Source of the DNA: Olleya sp. YS
GTDB taxonomy: Bacteria > Bacteroidota > Bacteroidia > Flavobacteriales > Flavobacteriaceae
DNA length: 64,000 nucleotides
Reading direction: 5' to 3'
NCBI RefSeq assembly: GCF_029760915.1
Contig: NZ_CP121685.1
Location: 2,567,001-2,631,000, forward strand
Positions 18,095-28,707 of the stretch are shown here, piece after piece (position 1 is the first letter of the stretch; the number at the start of each line of letters is the position of its first letter). A program made the translations under genes and the position numbers. The notes beneath the pieces were generated by a model. The model had not been told where the DNA came from. It saw only the letters and a list, made by a program, of their open reading frames with translations, and did not search any database.

Positions 18095-18799
18095 TTATTC
18101 ATTTACAAAAGCAACACTATGACAGGCTACAATTGCAGCAGTTTCGGTGCGTAGTCGTGTGTCACTCAAAGTTACAGGAATAAATTTATTTTGGATAGCT
18201 TTTTCTATTTCTTTAACAGAAAAATCGCCTTCTGGTCCAATTAAAATAGTGACTTCGTTATTGGTTGACAATTGAGATTTAAGTGATTTTTTATCTGTTT
18301 CTTCGCAATGTGCAATAAATAATTGACCTGAAAACACTTTAGTTATATAGTCTTTAAAAGCAATTGGTTGATTTAAAGTAGGGTAGTAGCAACTTAAAGA
18401 TTGCTTCATTGCAGATTGTATGATTTTTTCAAAACGCTCTATCTTAACAGTTTTTCGCTCTGAATGGTCGCAAAAAATAGGTGTAATACTTGTCACACCA
18501 ATTTCTGTTGCTTTTTCCAAAAACCATTCATATCGATCATTCATTTTTGTTGGTGCAACAGCAAGATGTAATTTGTAATTACTAGGTTTTTGTAAGGTAG
18601 CTTCAATTATATTAACCATACAGTTTTTTTGCTCTGCTACTGCTATTTCTGCTTTAAGCAGATAACCTTTACCATTAGTAATATGTAATATATCTCCAAG
18701 TTGCTTTCTTAGCACTTTTACAATGTGTCTACTGTCCTCTTTTGGAAATGCAAATTGCTTGGTAGTATTATCAATATTTGGATTGTAAAATAGCTGCAT
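18095..18799 (-). CDS. rsmE: 16S rRNA (uracil(1498)-N(3))-methyltransferase
   Basis: A 234-residue SPOUT methyltransferase that methylates N3 of U1498 in 16S rRNA. An N-terminal PUA-like domain (about residues 1-70, FPKEDSRHIVKVLRKQLGD) precedes the knot domain, with the motif LIGPEGDFSVKEI near residue 190 and LRTETAAIVA near the end (SDTRLRTETA). The length is typical. The ATG at 18799 overlaps the last base of the upstream isomerase stop, so the two are translationally coupled. It acts on assembled 30S subunits in the cytoplasm. Confidence 0.93.
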   Translation of the reverse strand: MQLFYNPNIDNTTKQFAFPKEDSRHIVKVLRKQLGDILHITNGKGYLLKAEIAVAEQKNCMVNIIEATLQKPSNYKLHLAVAPTKMNDRYEWFLEKATEIGVTSITPIFCDHSERKTVKIERFEKIIQSAMKQSLSCYYPTLNQPIAFKDYITKVFSGQLFIAHCEETDKKSLKSQLSTNNEVTILIGPEGDFSVKEIEKAIQNKFIPVTLSDTRLRTETAAIVACHSVAFVNE

Positions 18800-19431
18800 T
18801 ACTTTTTATCAATAACTTTTAAAACTTTAATTTCTTTAATCTTTTTAATTCTTTCAGTTTTTAAAATAATATAAAAGCTATTGGTTTCAGGTACTCTGAC
18901 TGTATAAATAGTGTTTAATTTATTATCTAAATTAAAGGCTTGCTCTTCAACTTCAACTGGCATCGAACCTTCTTTTAACCACCCAGAGTCACCACCACGT
19001 TTGGCATTTCTGTCCATAGAATACCGCTTAGCTAAATCGTCAAAACGAATTCCGTCTTCATAAGATTTTAAAATATCATTTTTGTAATCTACAATTTTTG
19101 AGGCTTCTAGTGTATTACCATCAAAGTATATATAGCTGATACGATAATGTCTTTCATCGGATTTTGAAATAACTTTGTAATGTGTAGTATTAAATTCTGT
19201 TTTAACCGTTTCTGTACTACCAACGCTTGTATTTAAAAGAGCTGTAGCTAATTTAGTTTTATGTTTCTCTTCGTTAAACACTAAAATTTTATTTTTTCTA
19301 GATTTTTTAGTTTCTAAAAATTTTTCGGCTTGTTCAACTGTTGTAATGGTATCTAATTCTTTTTTGACAGAGGTTTGGGCAATAGTAGATACAGTTAATA
19401 AGCAAATAGCGAGTTTAAGTAGGTTTTTCAT
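18799..19431 (-). CDS. Periplasmic PpiC-type peptidylprolyl isomerase
   Basis: A 210-residue protein with a signal peptide (MKNLLKLAICLLTVSTIAQ). A linker with basic residues follows, and the C-terminal parvulin domain (about residues 110-200) carries the family pattern FDDLAKRYSMDRNAKRGGDSGW and EEQAFNLDNKLN. It should assist folding of exported proteins in the periplasm. Parvulin domains with this short form are common beside rsmE in flavobacteria. The ATG at 19431 gives the signal peptide. It overlaps rsmE by one base. Confidence 0.85.
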   Translation of the reverse strand: MKNLLKLAICLLTVSTIAQTSVKKELDTITTVEQAEKFLETKKSRKNKILVFNEEKHKTKLATALLNTSVGSTETVKTEFNTTHYKVISKSDERHYRISYIYFDGNTLEASKIVDYKNDILKSYEDGIRFDDLAKRYSMDRNAKRGGDSGWLKEGSMPVEVEEQAFNLDNKLNTIYTVRVPETNSFYIILKTERIKKIKEIKVLKVIDKK

Positions 19432-19523
19432 TGTTTTAAATTAATTTGTTTCAGCAAAAAAACAAAAAAATACTATTTAAATAAATATAATTAATAAGGT
19501 TATTAACAAGGGTTTTAACAATG

Positions 19524-19973
19524 TTAAGATTTCTTGATTTTTAAGGAGCTCAACAGCGCTTTTGTAATTAAAATTAATAAGAAAATTATGTTAGCAATAA
19601 TAAATATTAAACCTACAACAATTAAAGAATTATTTTGAAATAACAAATCATCAAATAACGAAAAATTCTTTTTTTCAGTGTTCCAAAAAGATATTATATA
19701 AATAAGTAGTACGCTAGATAGCAACTGAAATAAACCATGAAAATTTATTTGTTTTAATAAACTTATTTTCAGTAATGAATTAAAGACAATATAAAGGAAG
19801 ACTATAAATGAACTTATTAAAAGTAGTGTTTCATAAACATGTTTATCAGCAACCACATAATAAGTATCATAAATATTAATAACTATTTCAGTATTTTTAT
19901 TTGATATAAGATATGCCAATAACAATAGTATAATTGTTGAAAACCAAAACTTATATGATTTTAAAAATTTCAT
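19524..19973 (-). CDS. Small four-helix membrane protein with a heme-oxidase-like DTYYVVA motif
   Basis: A 149-residue protein with four predicted TM helices (about residues 8-24, 46-68, 80-97 and 117-140). Between helices 1 and 2 it carries INIYDTYYVVADKHV. This resembles the DTYYVVAHFHY segment of cytochrome oxidase subunit I, where the two histidines bind heme a3 and heme a. Here the first is Asp and the second His is kept. The protein is far too short for an oxidase. I infer a distant relative or local mimicry and assign no function. It lies 6 bases after the tsaD stop and ahead of the isomerase, probably in the same transcript. Confidence 0.7.
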   Translation of the reverse strand: MKFLKSYKFWFSTIILLLLAYLISNKNTEIVINIYDTYYVVADKHVYETLLLISSFIVFLYIVFNSLLKISLLKQINFHGLFQLLSSVLLIYIISFWNTEKKNFSLFDDLLFQNNSLIVVGLIFIIANIIFLLILITKALLSSLKIKKS

Positions 19974-19979
19974 ATAAAA

Positions 19980-21002
19980 TTAAATCTTCAACCTAGAATT
20001 TGCCATTACATTTTGCTCTACAAAATCACCTTCTAAAAATTTTAAATATCCAACAATTGCAATCATAGCTGCATTGTCTGTAGTAAATTCAAATTTAGGA
20101 ACATAGGTGGTCCAACCATGCTTAGCTTCTCCATCTTTTAAAGCTTGTCTAATTCCAGAATTTGCAGATACACCACCACCAATTGCAATATGTGTAATGC
20201 CTGTTTGTTTAGAGGCTTGTTTAAGCTTGTCGGTTAAAATCCCAATAATTGTATATTGAATTGAGGCACAAATATCGTTTAGATGTTCTTCTATAAAATT
20301 TGGATTTTCTTTGACTTGGTTTTGAATAAAATATAACACTGCAGTTTTAAACCCAGAAAAACTAAAATTTAAACCATCCACTTTAGGTTTAGTAAATGTA
20401 AAGGCTTTAGGATTGCCCAACTTTGCAAGTTTATCAATTTGCGGACCAGCAGGATACCCTAAACCTAATAGTTTTCCGCTTTTATCATATGCTTCTCCGA
20501 CTGCATCATCAATAGTTTCGCCAATTACGTCCATATTAAAATAATGATTGACTTTTACTATTTGCGTATGTCCACCAGAAATAGTCATAGCCAAAAACGG
20601 AAAAGGTGGTTTATCAAAACCATCTTCATCTATAAAATGTGCTAAAATATGGGCTTGCATGTGATTAACATCAATCAAAGGGATATTTAATCCAAATGCT
20701 AAAGATTTTGCAAAAGACGTACCAACCAATAAACTTCCCATAAGTCCTGGACCTTTGGTAAAAGCTACTGCACTTAGTTGAGACTTTGTAATGCCTGCTT
20801 TTTTTAAAGCTTGATCTACCACTGGAACAATATTTTGTTGATGTGCTCTAGAGGCTAATTCCGGTACCACACCACCATAAGCTTCATGTATTTTTTGATT
20901 AGCTATAATGTTACTAAGTATTTTTCCGTTATGTATTACAGAAGCTGCTGTATCGTCACAAGAGCTTTCAATTCCTAAGATGTAAATATTTTGTGTTGAC
21001 AT
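19980..21002 (-). CDS. tsaD: tRNA N6-adenosine threonylcarbamoyltransferase
   Basis: A 340-residue ASKHA-fold enzyme that transfers threonylcarbamoyl to A37 of ANN-decoding tRNAs together with TsaB and TsaE. The opening ILGIESSCDDTAAS, the iron-binding His114 and His118 (NHMQAH), TISGGHTQIV and a C-terminal nucleotide-binding IGGGVSANSGIR are all present, as is the late TDNAAMIA segment. Length is normal. The ATG at 21002 gives the usual N-terminus. It is divergent from tamB, a common flavobacterial pairing, and leads the leftward run of genes down to 14613. Confidence 0.95.
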   Translation of the reverse strand: MSTQNIYILGIESSCDDTAASVIHNGKILSNIIANQKIHEAYGGVVPELASRAHQQNIVPVVDQALKKAGITKSQLSAVAFTKGPGLMGSLLVGTSFAKSLAFGLNIPLIDVNHMQAHILAHFIDEDGFDKPPFPFLAMTISGGHTQIVKVNHYFNMDVIGETIDDAVGEAYDKSGKLLGLGYPAGPQIDKLAKLGNPKAFTFTKPKVDGLNFSFSGFKTAVLYFIQNQVKENPNFIEEHLNDICASIQYTIIGILTDKLKQASKQTGITHIAIGGGVSANSGIRQALKDGEAKHGWTTYVPKFEFTTDNAAMIAIVGYLKFLEGDFVEQNVMANSRLKI

Positions 21003-21028
21003 TAGTTAATTTTGGGCATAATAATTGT

Positions 21029-21036
21029 TAATTTTG
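21029..21036 (+). promoter_or_regulatory. Putative -7 element (TAATTTTG) for tamB
   Basis: TAATTTTG fits TAnnTTTG in the divergent region. A second copy of the same octamer lies at 21007-21014, overlapping the upstream edge of the tsaD start. Which, if either, is used cannot be told. Confidence 0.3.
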
Positions 21037-21078
21037 ATGTGTAAATTAACAACTAAATTACATTTGTTAACGTATTTA

Positions 21079-21086
21079 CAAAAGTA
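21079..21086 (-). promoter_or_regulatory. Putative -7 element (TACTTTTG) for tsaD
   Basis: Minus-strand TACTTTTG fits TAnnTTTG, giving a leader of about 70 bases before the tsaD ATG at 21002. No clear -33 element. Confidence 0.35.
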
Positions 21087-21167
21087 AGGTATTCTTAATA
21101 ATTTTTTAAGCCATTAAATAGTATCAAAAAGTTTTTTAAAATAATAGCCAAATTAATAGCAATACTA

Positions 21168-24100
21168 TTGTTGCTATTTATCATTTTGGTATTGGTACTA
21201 TCTATTCCTGCAGTACAAACTAGTCTTGGTAAGTATGCTACTAAAAGATTAAATGAAGAATTTAAGACTAATATAAACATTGAAAAGGTAGGACTACAAT
21301 TTAATGGTGATGTCGAATTAAAAGGTGTTTTAATAAAAGATTTTAAAAAAGACACACTTATAAGTGCTTCAGAATTAAACACATCAATTATTAGTTTTAA
21401 AAATTTATATGATGGTAAACTTAACTTAGGAGATATTAATCTTGATGATTTGGTATTTAATGTAGTTAAATATCAAGGTGAGACAGATACCAATCTTGAT
21501 GTATTTGTTGCTAGGTTTAATGATGATAATCCTAGAAAAGATAAAAGCGAATTTTTATTATCCTCAAGCGATGTAACTATTAATAACGGAACCTTTAGAT
21601 TAATAGATGAAAATAAGCAAACTCCTCAAATACTTAGATTTGATAAGATAAACCTTAACGGAACCAATTTTGTAATTGATGGAAGCGATGTTACATCTAG
21701 AATAAATACGTTGCAATTTGTTGATAGTCGTGGATTGAAATTAGAAAACCTTACTTCAGACTTTTCGTATACATTAACACAAATGCGATTTGATAATTTA
21801 AGCCTGAAAACTCCAGAATCATTTATAAAAGGTAACTTGGTTTTTGATTATACTAGAGAGGATTTTAAAGCATTCGAAGATAAAGTAAAAGTCTCTGCCA
21901 ATTTTAATGAGGGTAGTGTTTTATTGGATGAATTAAACGTTTTTTATAATGAATTTGGTGTTAATCAGCGTGCTAACTTTAGCACAAAAATATCAGGGAC
22001 ATTAAATGACTTAACAACTCGTGATTTAGATCTTCAAACAAACAGAAACACGACCATTAAAGGGACAATAAATTTTAAAAACTTATTTAATAGCGAGGAA
22101 AATAATTTTGCTATGGTTGGTGACTTTAGAAATTTATCTTCTAATTACAAAGACTTAAAAGCATTGTTGCCAAATGTTTTGGGAGAGTCTATTCCATCTA
22201 TTTTTGACAAACTAGGTAGTTTTAGTGCATCTGGTACATCAAACATTACTCCTAACAAAATTAAAGCAGATTTAGAAATAAATACTAAGTTGGGCTATAT
22301 CGATTCTAATCTTGAAATGTCCAATATAGATAATATAGATTTTGCATCTTACAAGGGTAATCTTATACTAGACGAGTTTAATTTAGGCTTAATGCTTGAC
22401 GATCCCAAATTAGGTGTAGCGTCTTTAAATGTAGACGTGGATGGTGTTGGTTTTAAAAAGGAAAATCTATCAACACAGTTAAAAGGTGATATTTACAACA
22501 TAAAGTATAATAACTATAACTACCAAAACATAGTTGTTAATGGTCAATATAAACAAAGCAAGTTTAACGGAAAATTAGTATCAAACGATAAAAATCTTAA
22601 ACTTGAGTTTAATGGTTTAGCAGATTTATCAAAGGACATTAGCACTTTTGACTTTGTAGCTAATGTTAATTATGCTAATCTTAAAGCACTTAATTTTTAT
22701 AAAAGGGATGAGCAGTCAGAATTTACAGGTATAGTAGACATGAAAATGAAAGCTACTAACATTGACGACGCTGTTGGTAGTATTAATTTTAAAAATACAG
22801 TTTATAAAAACGAGAACGACACCTATATATTTAAAGACTTTGCAATCAGTTCAGAATTTTCAAAGAATGAGCGTTTTATCAAAATAAATTCTCCAGACAT
22901 CATAGAGGGACAATTAAATGGTAACTTTAAGTTTAATGATTTAGATGTTCTTTTTGAAAACTCATTAAAAAGTATTTATGCTAATTACGTTCCTAATCAA
23001 ATTATAGGTAATCAGTACATTGACTTTAATTTTAAAATTTACAATAAGATAGTCGAAGTCTTTTTACCAGAAGTTGAAGTTGGAGCCAATACCTTTATAA
23101 AAGGACGAGTAGAGAGCAATGAGAAAGCGTTTAAACTAACTTTTAAATCACCAAAAATTAAGCTATTAGATTATTTTGCTGAAACTATAGAAGTACAAGT
23201 AGACAATAACAATCCGTTATTTAATACTTACGTAGAAGTGGATAGCGTTTTTACCAAGCATTATAGTGTCTCTAAGTTTAATTTAATAAATGTAACACTT
23301 AATGATACATTATTTATGCGTTCTGAGTTTAAAGGAGGAAAGCGTAATGACGATAATTATAATTTAAGTTTTTACCATACCATCAATAAAGATAATTTAT
23401 CTGTAGTTGGGTTTAAAAAGAGTGATGTTACTTTTAAAAACAATAAATGGTTTGTTAATGAGGATAAAAATAAATTCAACAAAATAATATTTGACAGAGA
23501 TTTTAAAAACTTTAAAATTGAAGAGTTAGTAATGAATCATGAGAATGAAGAAATTAAACTTGCAGGAACAATAAGAGATTCTACTTACAAAGATTTAAAA
23601 CTCAACTTTAAAGATGTAGATCTAAATAAAATAATTCCAGATGTCGAAAAATTAACAATTGCAGGAAATATTAATGGAAAATTAGATATTCTGCAGCAAA
23701 ACGGAAACTACCTCCCAAATTCATCTATTACTATAGATAACTTAGAAGTTAACGAGACGTTTCTTGGGTCATTTGATGCAAAAATTACAGGTAATGCAAC
23801 ATTATCTAATTATATAGTTGATGCTAAAATTAAGGATGACAACACTAATTCTTTCACCGCAAAAGGTAATATTAATACAAATAATGGTGATGCAATTATT
23901 GATGTTAACTTAGCATTTAATAAATTTAGCTTGCAGATTTTAAATCCGTTTTTAGAGGGAGTTTTAAGTGACATTAGAGGTGATGTATACGGAACTGCTA
24001 AAGTGTTAGGTAATCTTAATAAGCCTAGTTTTAATGGACAATTAAATATAGATAATGGTGGCTTGGGTGTGCCTTATCTAAGCGTAGATTATGCTTTCCA

Positions 24101-25568
24101 AGACAATGCATCTGTATCACTTAAAAACCAATCATTTATTTTTAATACAATAAATATAACAGATACTAAAGAAAACTCTAAAGGTTTATTAGATGGTAGT
24201 ATTAGCCATACTAATTTTTCTAAATGGAAATTAGATCTTAATTTAGAAACTCCACGATTATTAGTACTAGATACTCAAGAAACAGAAGAGTCTTTATATT
24301 ACGGAACAGGATTTATTGGTGGATCAGCATCAATTTATGGACCGTCAGAAAATTTAAGCATCAATGTAATAGGAGAAACTAAAACAGGAACTGTCTTTAA
24401 AATTCCTTTAAATGATAATGAATCGTTTGGAGATAATTCAATCATTCACTTTTTAAGCCCAGAAGAAAAACAAGCTAAACAAGAAGGTGTAGAAATTGAG
24501 ACTGAAGTTAATTCGGGATTAGATTTAAATTTTGAATTAGATGTAACCGAAGATGCAGAAATTGAAATATTAATAGACAAAACTTCAGGAAGTACAATTA
24601 AAGGTCGAGGAGTAGGTGGTTTATTAATAGAAATAAATACTAATAATAAATTTGATATGTATGGTGATTTCGTGGTGTACGAAGGTGTTTATAACTTTTT
24701 ATATGGCGGAGTTATTCAAAAACAATTTATAGTTGAACCCTACGTAAGTAATCTTGCGTGGAATGGACCACCTTTAGATGCCATTATAGATATAAAAGCA
24801 AAGTACGTTACGCGTGCTAACCCTTCACCATTATTAGACAATTCTATAAATAGAAGTATTCCTGTAGAATTAACACTAGAATTATCAGACCGATTAGAAA
24901 GACCTGAAATTAATTACGAGTTTAACTTCCCAAATACTAGCTCAACCATTAGATCAGAAATAGATTATCGTTTAGATTCTAAAGAGGAAAAAGAAAGTCA
25001 AGCTCTATTTTTAATTGCAACTGGAGCGTTTAGTAGTGGACTTAACAATATTAACTTTACTGGTACTTTAACAGAGCGTTTAAATGGTTTAGTAAACAAT
25101 CTATTATCCAGTGGTGATGGTAAATTTAACATAGGTGTCAATTTTGAAGCAGGTCAAAATCGTCCAGATTTTCAAACAGACAATCGTGTTGGTTTAACAC
25201 TGCAAACAAAAATCTCAGATCGTGTATTAATTAATGGTAAACTAGGTGTGCCAGTTGGTGGACTAGGTGACTCTGTAATTGCAGGAGATGTTCAGGTTGA
25301 CTTTTTATTAAATGAAGAAGGAACACTAACAGCAAAAGTATTTAATAGAGAAAATAGTATTAGAAACTTTGGAGAAGAGATAGGCTATACACAAGGTGTA
25401 GGTTTATCTTATAGCGTATCATTTGATACTTTTGGCGAATTATTACGAAAAATCTTTAGTCCAAAAAAGGAACAAGAAAATCAAGAGCTTCAAGAAGACA
25501 ACAATCCAGATACGAGTACAGAAAACAACTCGCCATTTCCAGAGGATATGACTTTTAAAAAAGAGTAA
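21168..25568 (+). CDS. tamB: Translocation and assembly module protein TamB
   Basis: A very long AsmA/TamB-type protein (1466 residues from the TTG at 21168). An N-terminal hydrophobic anchor precedes a long beta-rich repeat region with many FNG, LKG and ING turns, which in this family forms a groove bridging inner and outer membranes for lipid transport or barrel assembly. The conserved C-terminal DUF490 domain occupies roughly the last 400 residues, ending in an acidic tail. 21168 is the first conventional start, but the same frame continues upstream to 21123 with KKFFKIIAKLIAI, exactly the basic flank a signal anchor needs. True translation may begin there at a non-standard codon (see findings). 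Divergent from tsaD. Confidence 0.88.
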   Translation: MLLFIILVLVLSIPAVQTSLGKYATKRLNEEFKTNINIEKVGLQFNGDVELKGVLIKDFKKDTLISASELNTSIISFKNLYDGKLNLGDINLDDLVFNVVKYQGETDTNLDVFVARFNDDNPRKDKSEFLLSSSDVTINNGTFRLIDENKQTPQILRFDKINLNGTNFVIDGSDVTSRINTLQFVDSRGLKLENLTSDFSYTLTQMRFDNLSLKTPESFIKGNLVFDYTREDFKAFEDKVKVSANFNEGSVLLDELNVFYNEFGVNQRANFSTKISGTLNDLTTRDLDLQTNRNTTIKGTINFKNLFNSEENNFAMVGDFRNLSSNYKDLKALLPNVLGESIPSIFDKLGSFSASGTSNITPNKIKADLEINTKLGYIDSNLEMSNIDNIDFASYKGNLILDEFNLGLMLDDPKLGVASLNVDVDGVGFKKENLSTQLKGDIYNIKYNNYNYQNIVVNGQYKQSKFNGKLVSNDKNLKLEFNGLADLSKDISTFDFVANVNYANLKALNFYKRDEQSEFTGIVDMKMKATNIDDAVGSINFKNTVYKNENDTYIFKDFAISSEFSKNERFIKINSPDIIEGQLNGNFKFNDLDVLFENSLKSIYANYVPNQIIGNQYIDFNFKIYNKIVEVFLPEVEVGANTFIKGRVESNEKAFKLTFKSPKIKLLDYFAETIEVQVDNNNPLFNTYVEVDSVFTKHYSVSKFNLINVTLNDTLFMRSEFKGGKRNDDNYNLSFYHTINKDNLSVVGFKKSDVTFKNNKWFVNEDKNKFNKIIFDRDFKNFKIEELVMNHENEEIKLAGTIRDSTYKDLKLNFKDVDLNKIIPDVEKLTIAGNINGKLDILQQNGNYLPNSSITIDNLEVNETFLGSFDAKITGNATLSNYIVDAKIKDDNTNSFTAKGNINTNNGDAIIDVNLAFNKFSLQILNPFLEGVLSDIRGDVYGTAKVLGNLNKPSFNGQLNIDNGGLGVPYLSVDYAFQDNASVSLKNQSFIFNTINITDTKENSKGLLDGSISHTNFSKWKLDLNLETPRLLVLDTQETEESLYYGTGFIGGSASIYGPSENLSINVIGETKTGTVFKIPLNDNESFGDNSIIHFLSPEEKQAKQEGVEIETEVNSGLDLNFELDVTEDAEIEILIDKTSGSTIKGRGVGGLLIEINTNNKFDMYGDFVVYEGVYNFLYGGVIQKQFIVEPYVSNLAWNGPPLDAIIDIKAKYVTRANPSPLLDNSINRSIPVELTLELSDRLERPEINYEFNFPNTSSTIRSEIDYRLDSKEEKESQALFLIATGAFSSGLNNINFTGTLTERLNGLVNNLLSSGDGKFNIGVNFEAGQNRPDFQTDNRVGLTLQTKISDRVLINGKLGVPVGGLGDSVIAGDVQVDFLLNEEGTLTAKVFNRENSIRNFGEEIGYTQGVGLSYSVSFDTFGELLRKIFSPKKEQENQELQEDNNPDTSTENNSPFPEDMTFKKE

Positions 25569-25729
25569 AAACCTACAAGCTTATTTTACACTTTCACCCT
25601 TTTAACACCCTGTTTTTTATTAAGTTATTAACGAAAACGTTATAGTTTTTTACTTGTCGTTAAATTTTAGCAAAAGCCATGTTAAATCTAATTTTTCTTT
25701 AGTAGTTTTACTTTATTAAGTAAAAATAC

Positions 25730-26716
25730 ATGTCAAAAAACATAAAAAAAATTGCAGTTATGACTTCTGGAGGAGATGCTCCAGGAATGAATGCTGCTAT
25801 TCGTTCTGTTGCCAGAACTTGTGCATACTACAATATAGAATGTGCTGGGATATATCGTGGATACGAAGGTATGATTGAAGGTGATTTTAAAGAGTTAACA
25901 GCACGTAACGTAAAAGGCATTATTAATAAAGGAGGAACAGTTTTAAAATCTGCTAGATCCAAAGAATTTCGTACTAAAGAAGGTCGCCAAAAAGCTTACG
26001 ATGCACTTAAAGCAGCAGATATTGATGCTTTAGTTACTGTTGGTGGAGATGGAACGTTTACAGGTGCTCTAATTTTTAATCAAGAATTTAACTTTCCAGT
26101 AATGGGTATTCCTGGAACTATTGATAATGATATTTTTGGTACCTCACACACCTTAGGTTATGATACTGCATTAAATACAGTAGTTGAAGCTATAGATAAA
26201 ATTAGAGATACAGCTAGTTCTCATAATCGTTTATTTTTTGTTGAAGTTATGGGACGTGATGTTGGTCATATCGCATTAAACGTTGGTGTTGGAGCAGGAG
26301 CTGAAGAAATTTTAATACCTGAAGAAGATTTAGGTTTAGATAGATTATTAGAGTCTTTAAGGCGTAGTAAATTATCTGGTAAATCCTCAAGTATTGTAGT
26401 AGTAGCTGAAGGTGATAAAATAGGTAAAAATGTCTTTGAACTAAAAGATTATGTTGAAGAAAACATGACCGAGTACGAAGTGCGAGTGTCTGTACTTGGT
26501 CACATGCAACGTGGTGGCTCACCATCTTGTTTTGATCGTGTACTAGCCAGTAGAATGGGTGTTAAAGCTGTAGAAAGTTTACTAGAAGGTAAATCTAACT
26601 ATATGGTTGGTTTACTAAATGATAAAATAGAATTAACTCCATTAGAACAAGCAGTTAAAGGAAAATCAAAAATAAACGAAGAATTAATCCGTGTGTCAGA
26701 TATCATGACCACATAA
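25730..26716 (+). CDS. pfkA: ATP-dependent 6-phosphofructokinase
   Basis: A 328-residue group A phosphofructokinase catalysing fructose-6-phosphate to fructose-1,6-bisphosphate, the committed step of glycolysis. The ATP site shows TSGGDAPGMNAA (13-23) and GGDGTFTGA, with Gly108 after Asp107 marking ATP rather than pyrophosphate as donor. The catalytic Asp132 lies in GTIDNDI. MGRDVGHIAL and GHMQRGGSP, which bind sugar phosphate and effectors, are present. Length is that of the bacterial homotetramer. gap follows after 28 bases, so the two glycolytic genes likely form one transcript ended by a strong terminator. Confidence 0.96.
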   Translation: MSKNIKKIAVMTSGGDAPGMNAAIRSVARTCAYYNIECAGIYRGYEGMIEGDFKELTARNVKGIINKGGTVLKSARSKEFRTKEGRQKAYDALKAADIDALVTVGGDGTFTGALIFNQEFNFPVMGIPGTIDNDIFGTSHTLGYDTALNTVVEAIDKIRDTASSHNRLFFVEVMGRDVGHIALNVGVGAGAEEILIPEEDLGLDRLLESLRRSKLSGKSSSIVVVAEGDKIGKNVFELKDYVEENMTEYEVRVSVLGHMQRGGSPSCFDRVLASRMGVKAVESLLEGKSNYMVGLLNDKIELTPLEQAVKGKSKINEELIRVSDIMTT

Positions 26717-26735
26717 TATAAATCGAATAAACTAA

Positions 26736-27746
<1,011 letters not shown>

Positions 27747-27770
27747 GCTATATTTTATATTATAACAGTA

Positions 27771-27818
27771 AGCACAGTAAAATGGATATTTTAATTCATT
27801 TTACTGTGCTTTTTTTTA
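27771..27818 (+). terminator. Rho-independent terminator of pfkA-gap
   Basis: A perfect 14-bp stem (AGCACAGTAAAATG at 27771-27784 with CATTTTACTGTGCT at 27797-27810), a 12-base loop, then eight T residues. Confidence 0.9.
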
Positions 27819-27840
27819 TCTTTCCATAAATTTTTATAAA

Positions 27841-28704
27841 ATGATTTTAGTTGTTGATAGTGGTTCTACAAAATGCGATTGGATTGCAGTAGATAAAAAT
27901 GGTAACCAATTACTTGAAAAAATCCGTACCAAAGGTTTAAATCCTGCAATAATATCTGAAAAGAAAATTAAAAAGGTTTTAAAAAAAAGTAAGCCTTTAA
28001 AAGAAAATAAAGATAAAGTAACCCATGTTTTTTTCTATGGAGCAGGTTGTGGTACAGAAAACCCACGATTAATGCTTAAAGTTATTTTACAAGAGTTTTT
28101 TCCAAATGCAGATATACTGGTAGCAGAAGACACTATGGCTGCAGTCTATGCAACTATTAATACTCCAGATGAAGCTGCTGTAGTCTGCATTATGGGTACT
28201 GGATCAAATTGCAGTTATTATGATGGTAAACAATTGCACCAACGTGTTAAGTCTTTAGGATATACTATTATGGATGACGCTTCAGGTAATTATTATGGTA
28301 AAGAATTATTGCGTGATTATTATTTTAACCATATGCCAGAAGAAATTAAAATAGCTTTTGCCGATAAGTATAACCTCGAAGCAGACTATATAAAATATAA
28401 CCTCTATAAGCAACCCAATCCTAATGCCTATTTAGCTCAGTTTGCTGAGTTCATGATTTTAAATAAAGATTCAGAATATATAGTTGAATTAATAAAATCT
28501 GGAATTAGACGCTTTGCAAAAAATATGATATTGCAATTTAAAGAAGAATTAAAAACCGTTCCAGTACATTTTGCAGGATCAATAGCTTTTTTCTGTCAAG
28601 ATGAAATCAAAGTAGTAGCCAAAGAATTAGGATTTAAAGTTGGCAATTTTGAAAGACGACCAATTGAAGGATTAGTTGCGTTTCATACTAAAACTATAGA
28701 CTAA
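27841..28704 (+). CDS. BadF/BadG-type ATPase, N-acetylglucosamine kinase-like
   Basis: A 287-residue ASKHA-fold protein. The phosphate-1 loop LVVDSGSTKCDW opens the protein, EDTMAAVYA and IMGTGSNCSYY (phosphate-2 region) follow, and FAGSIAFF fits the adenosine motif. This pattern fits the Bacteroidota proteins annotated as N-acetylglucosamine kinase; sugar specificity is inferred and untested. In the cytoplasm it could phosphorylate amino sugars recovered from cell wall, which would fit the NagZ-like enzyme coded at 39.4 kb. mgsA follows after 3 bases, so they share a transcript. The ATG at 27841 is at the first residue of the phosphate loop strand. Confidence 0.82.
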   Translation: MILVVDSGSTKCDWIAVDKNGNQLLEKIRTKGLNPAIISEKKIKKVLKKSKPLKENKDKVTHVFFYGAGCGTENPRLMLKVILQEFFPNADILVAEDTMAAVYATINTPDEAAVVCIMGTGSNCSYYDGKQLHQRVKSLGYTIMDDASGNYYGKELLRDYYFNHMPEEIKIAFADKYNLEADYIKYNLYKQPNPNAYLAQFAEFMILNKDSEYIVELIKSGIRRFAKNMILQFKEELKTVPVHFAGSIAFFCQDEIKVVAKELGFKVGNFERRPIEGLVAFHTKTID

Positions 28705-28707
28705 TTA

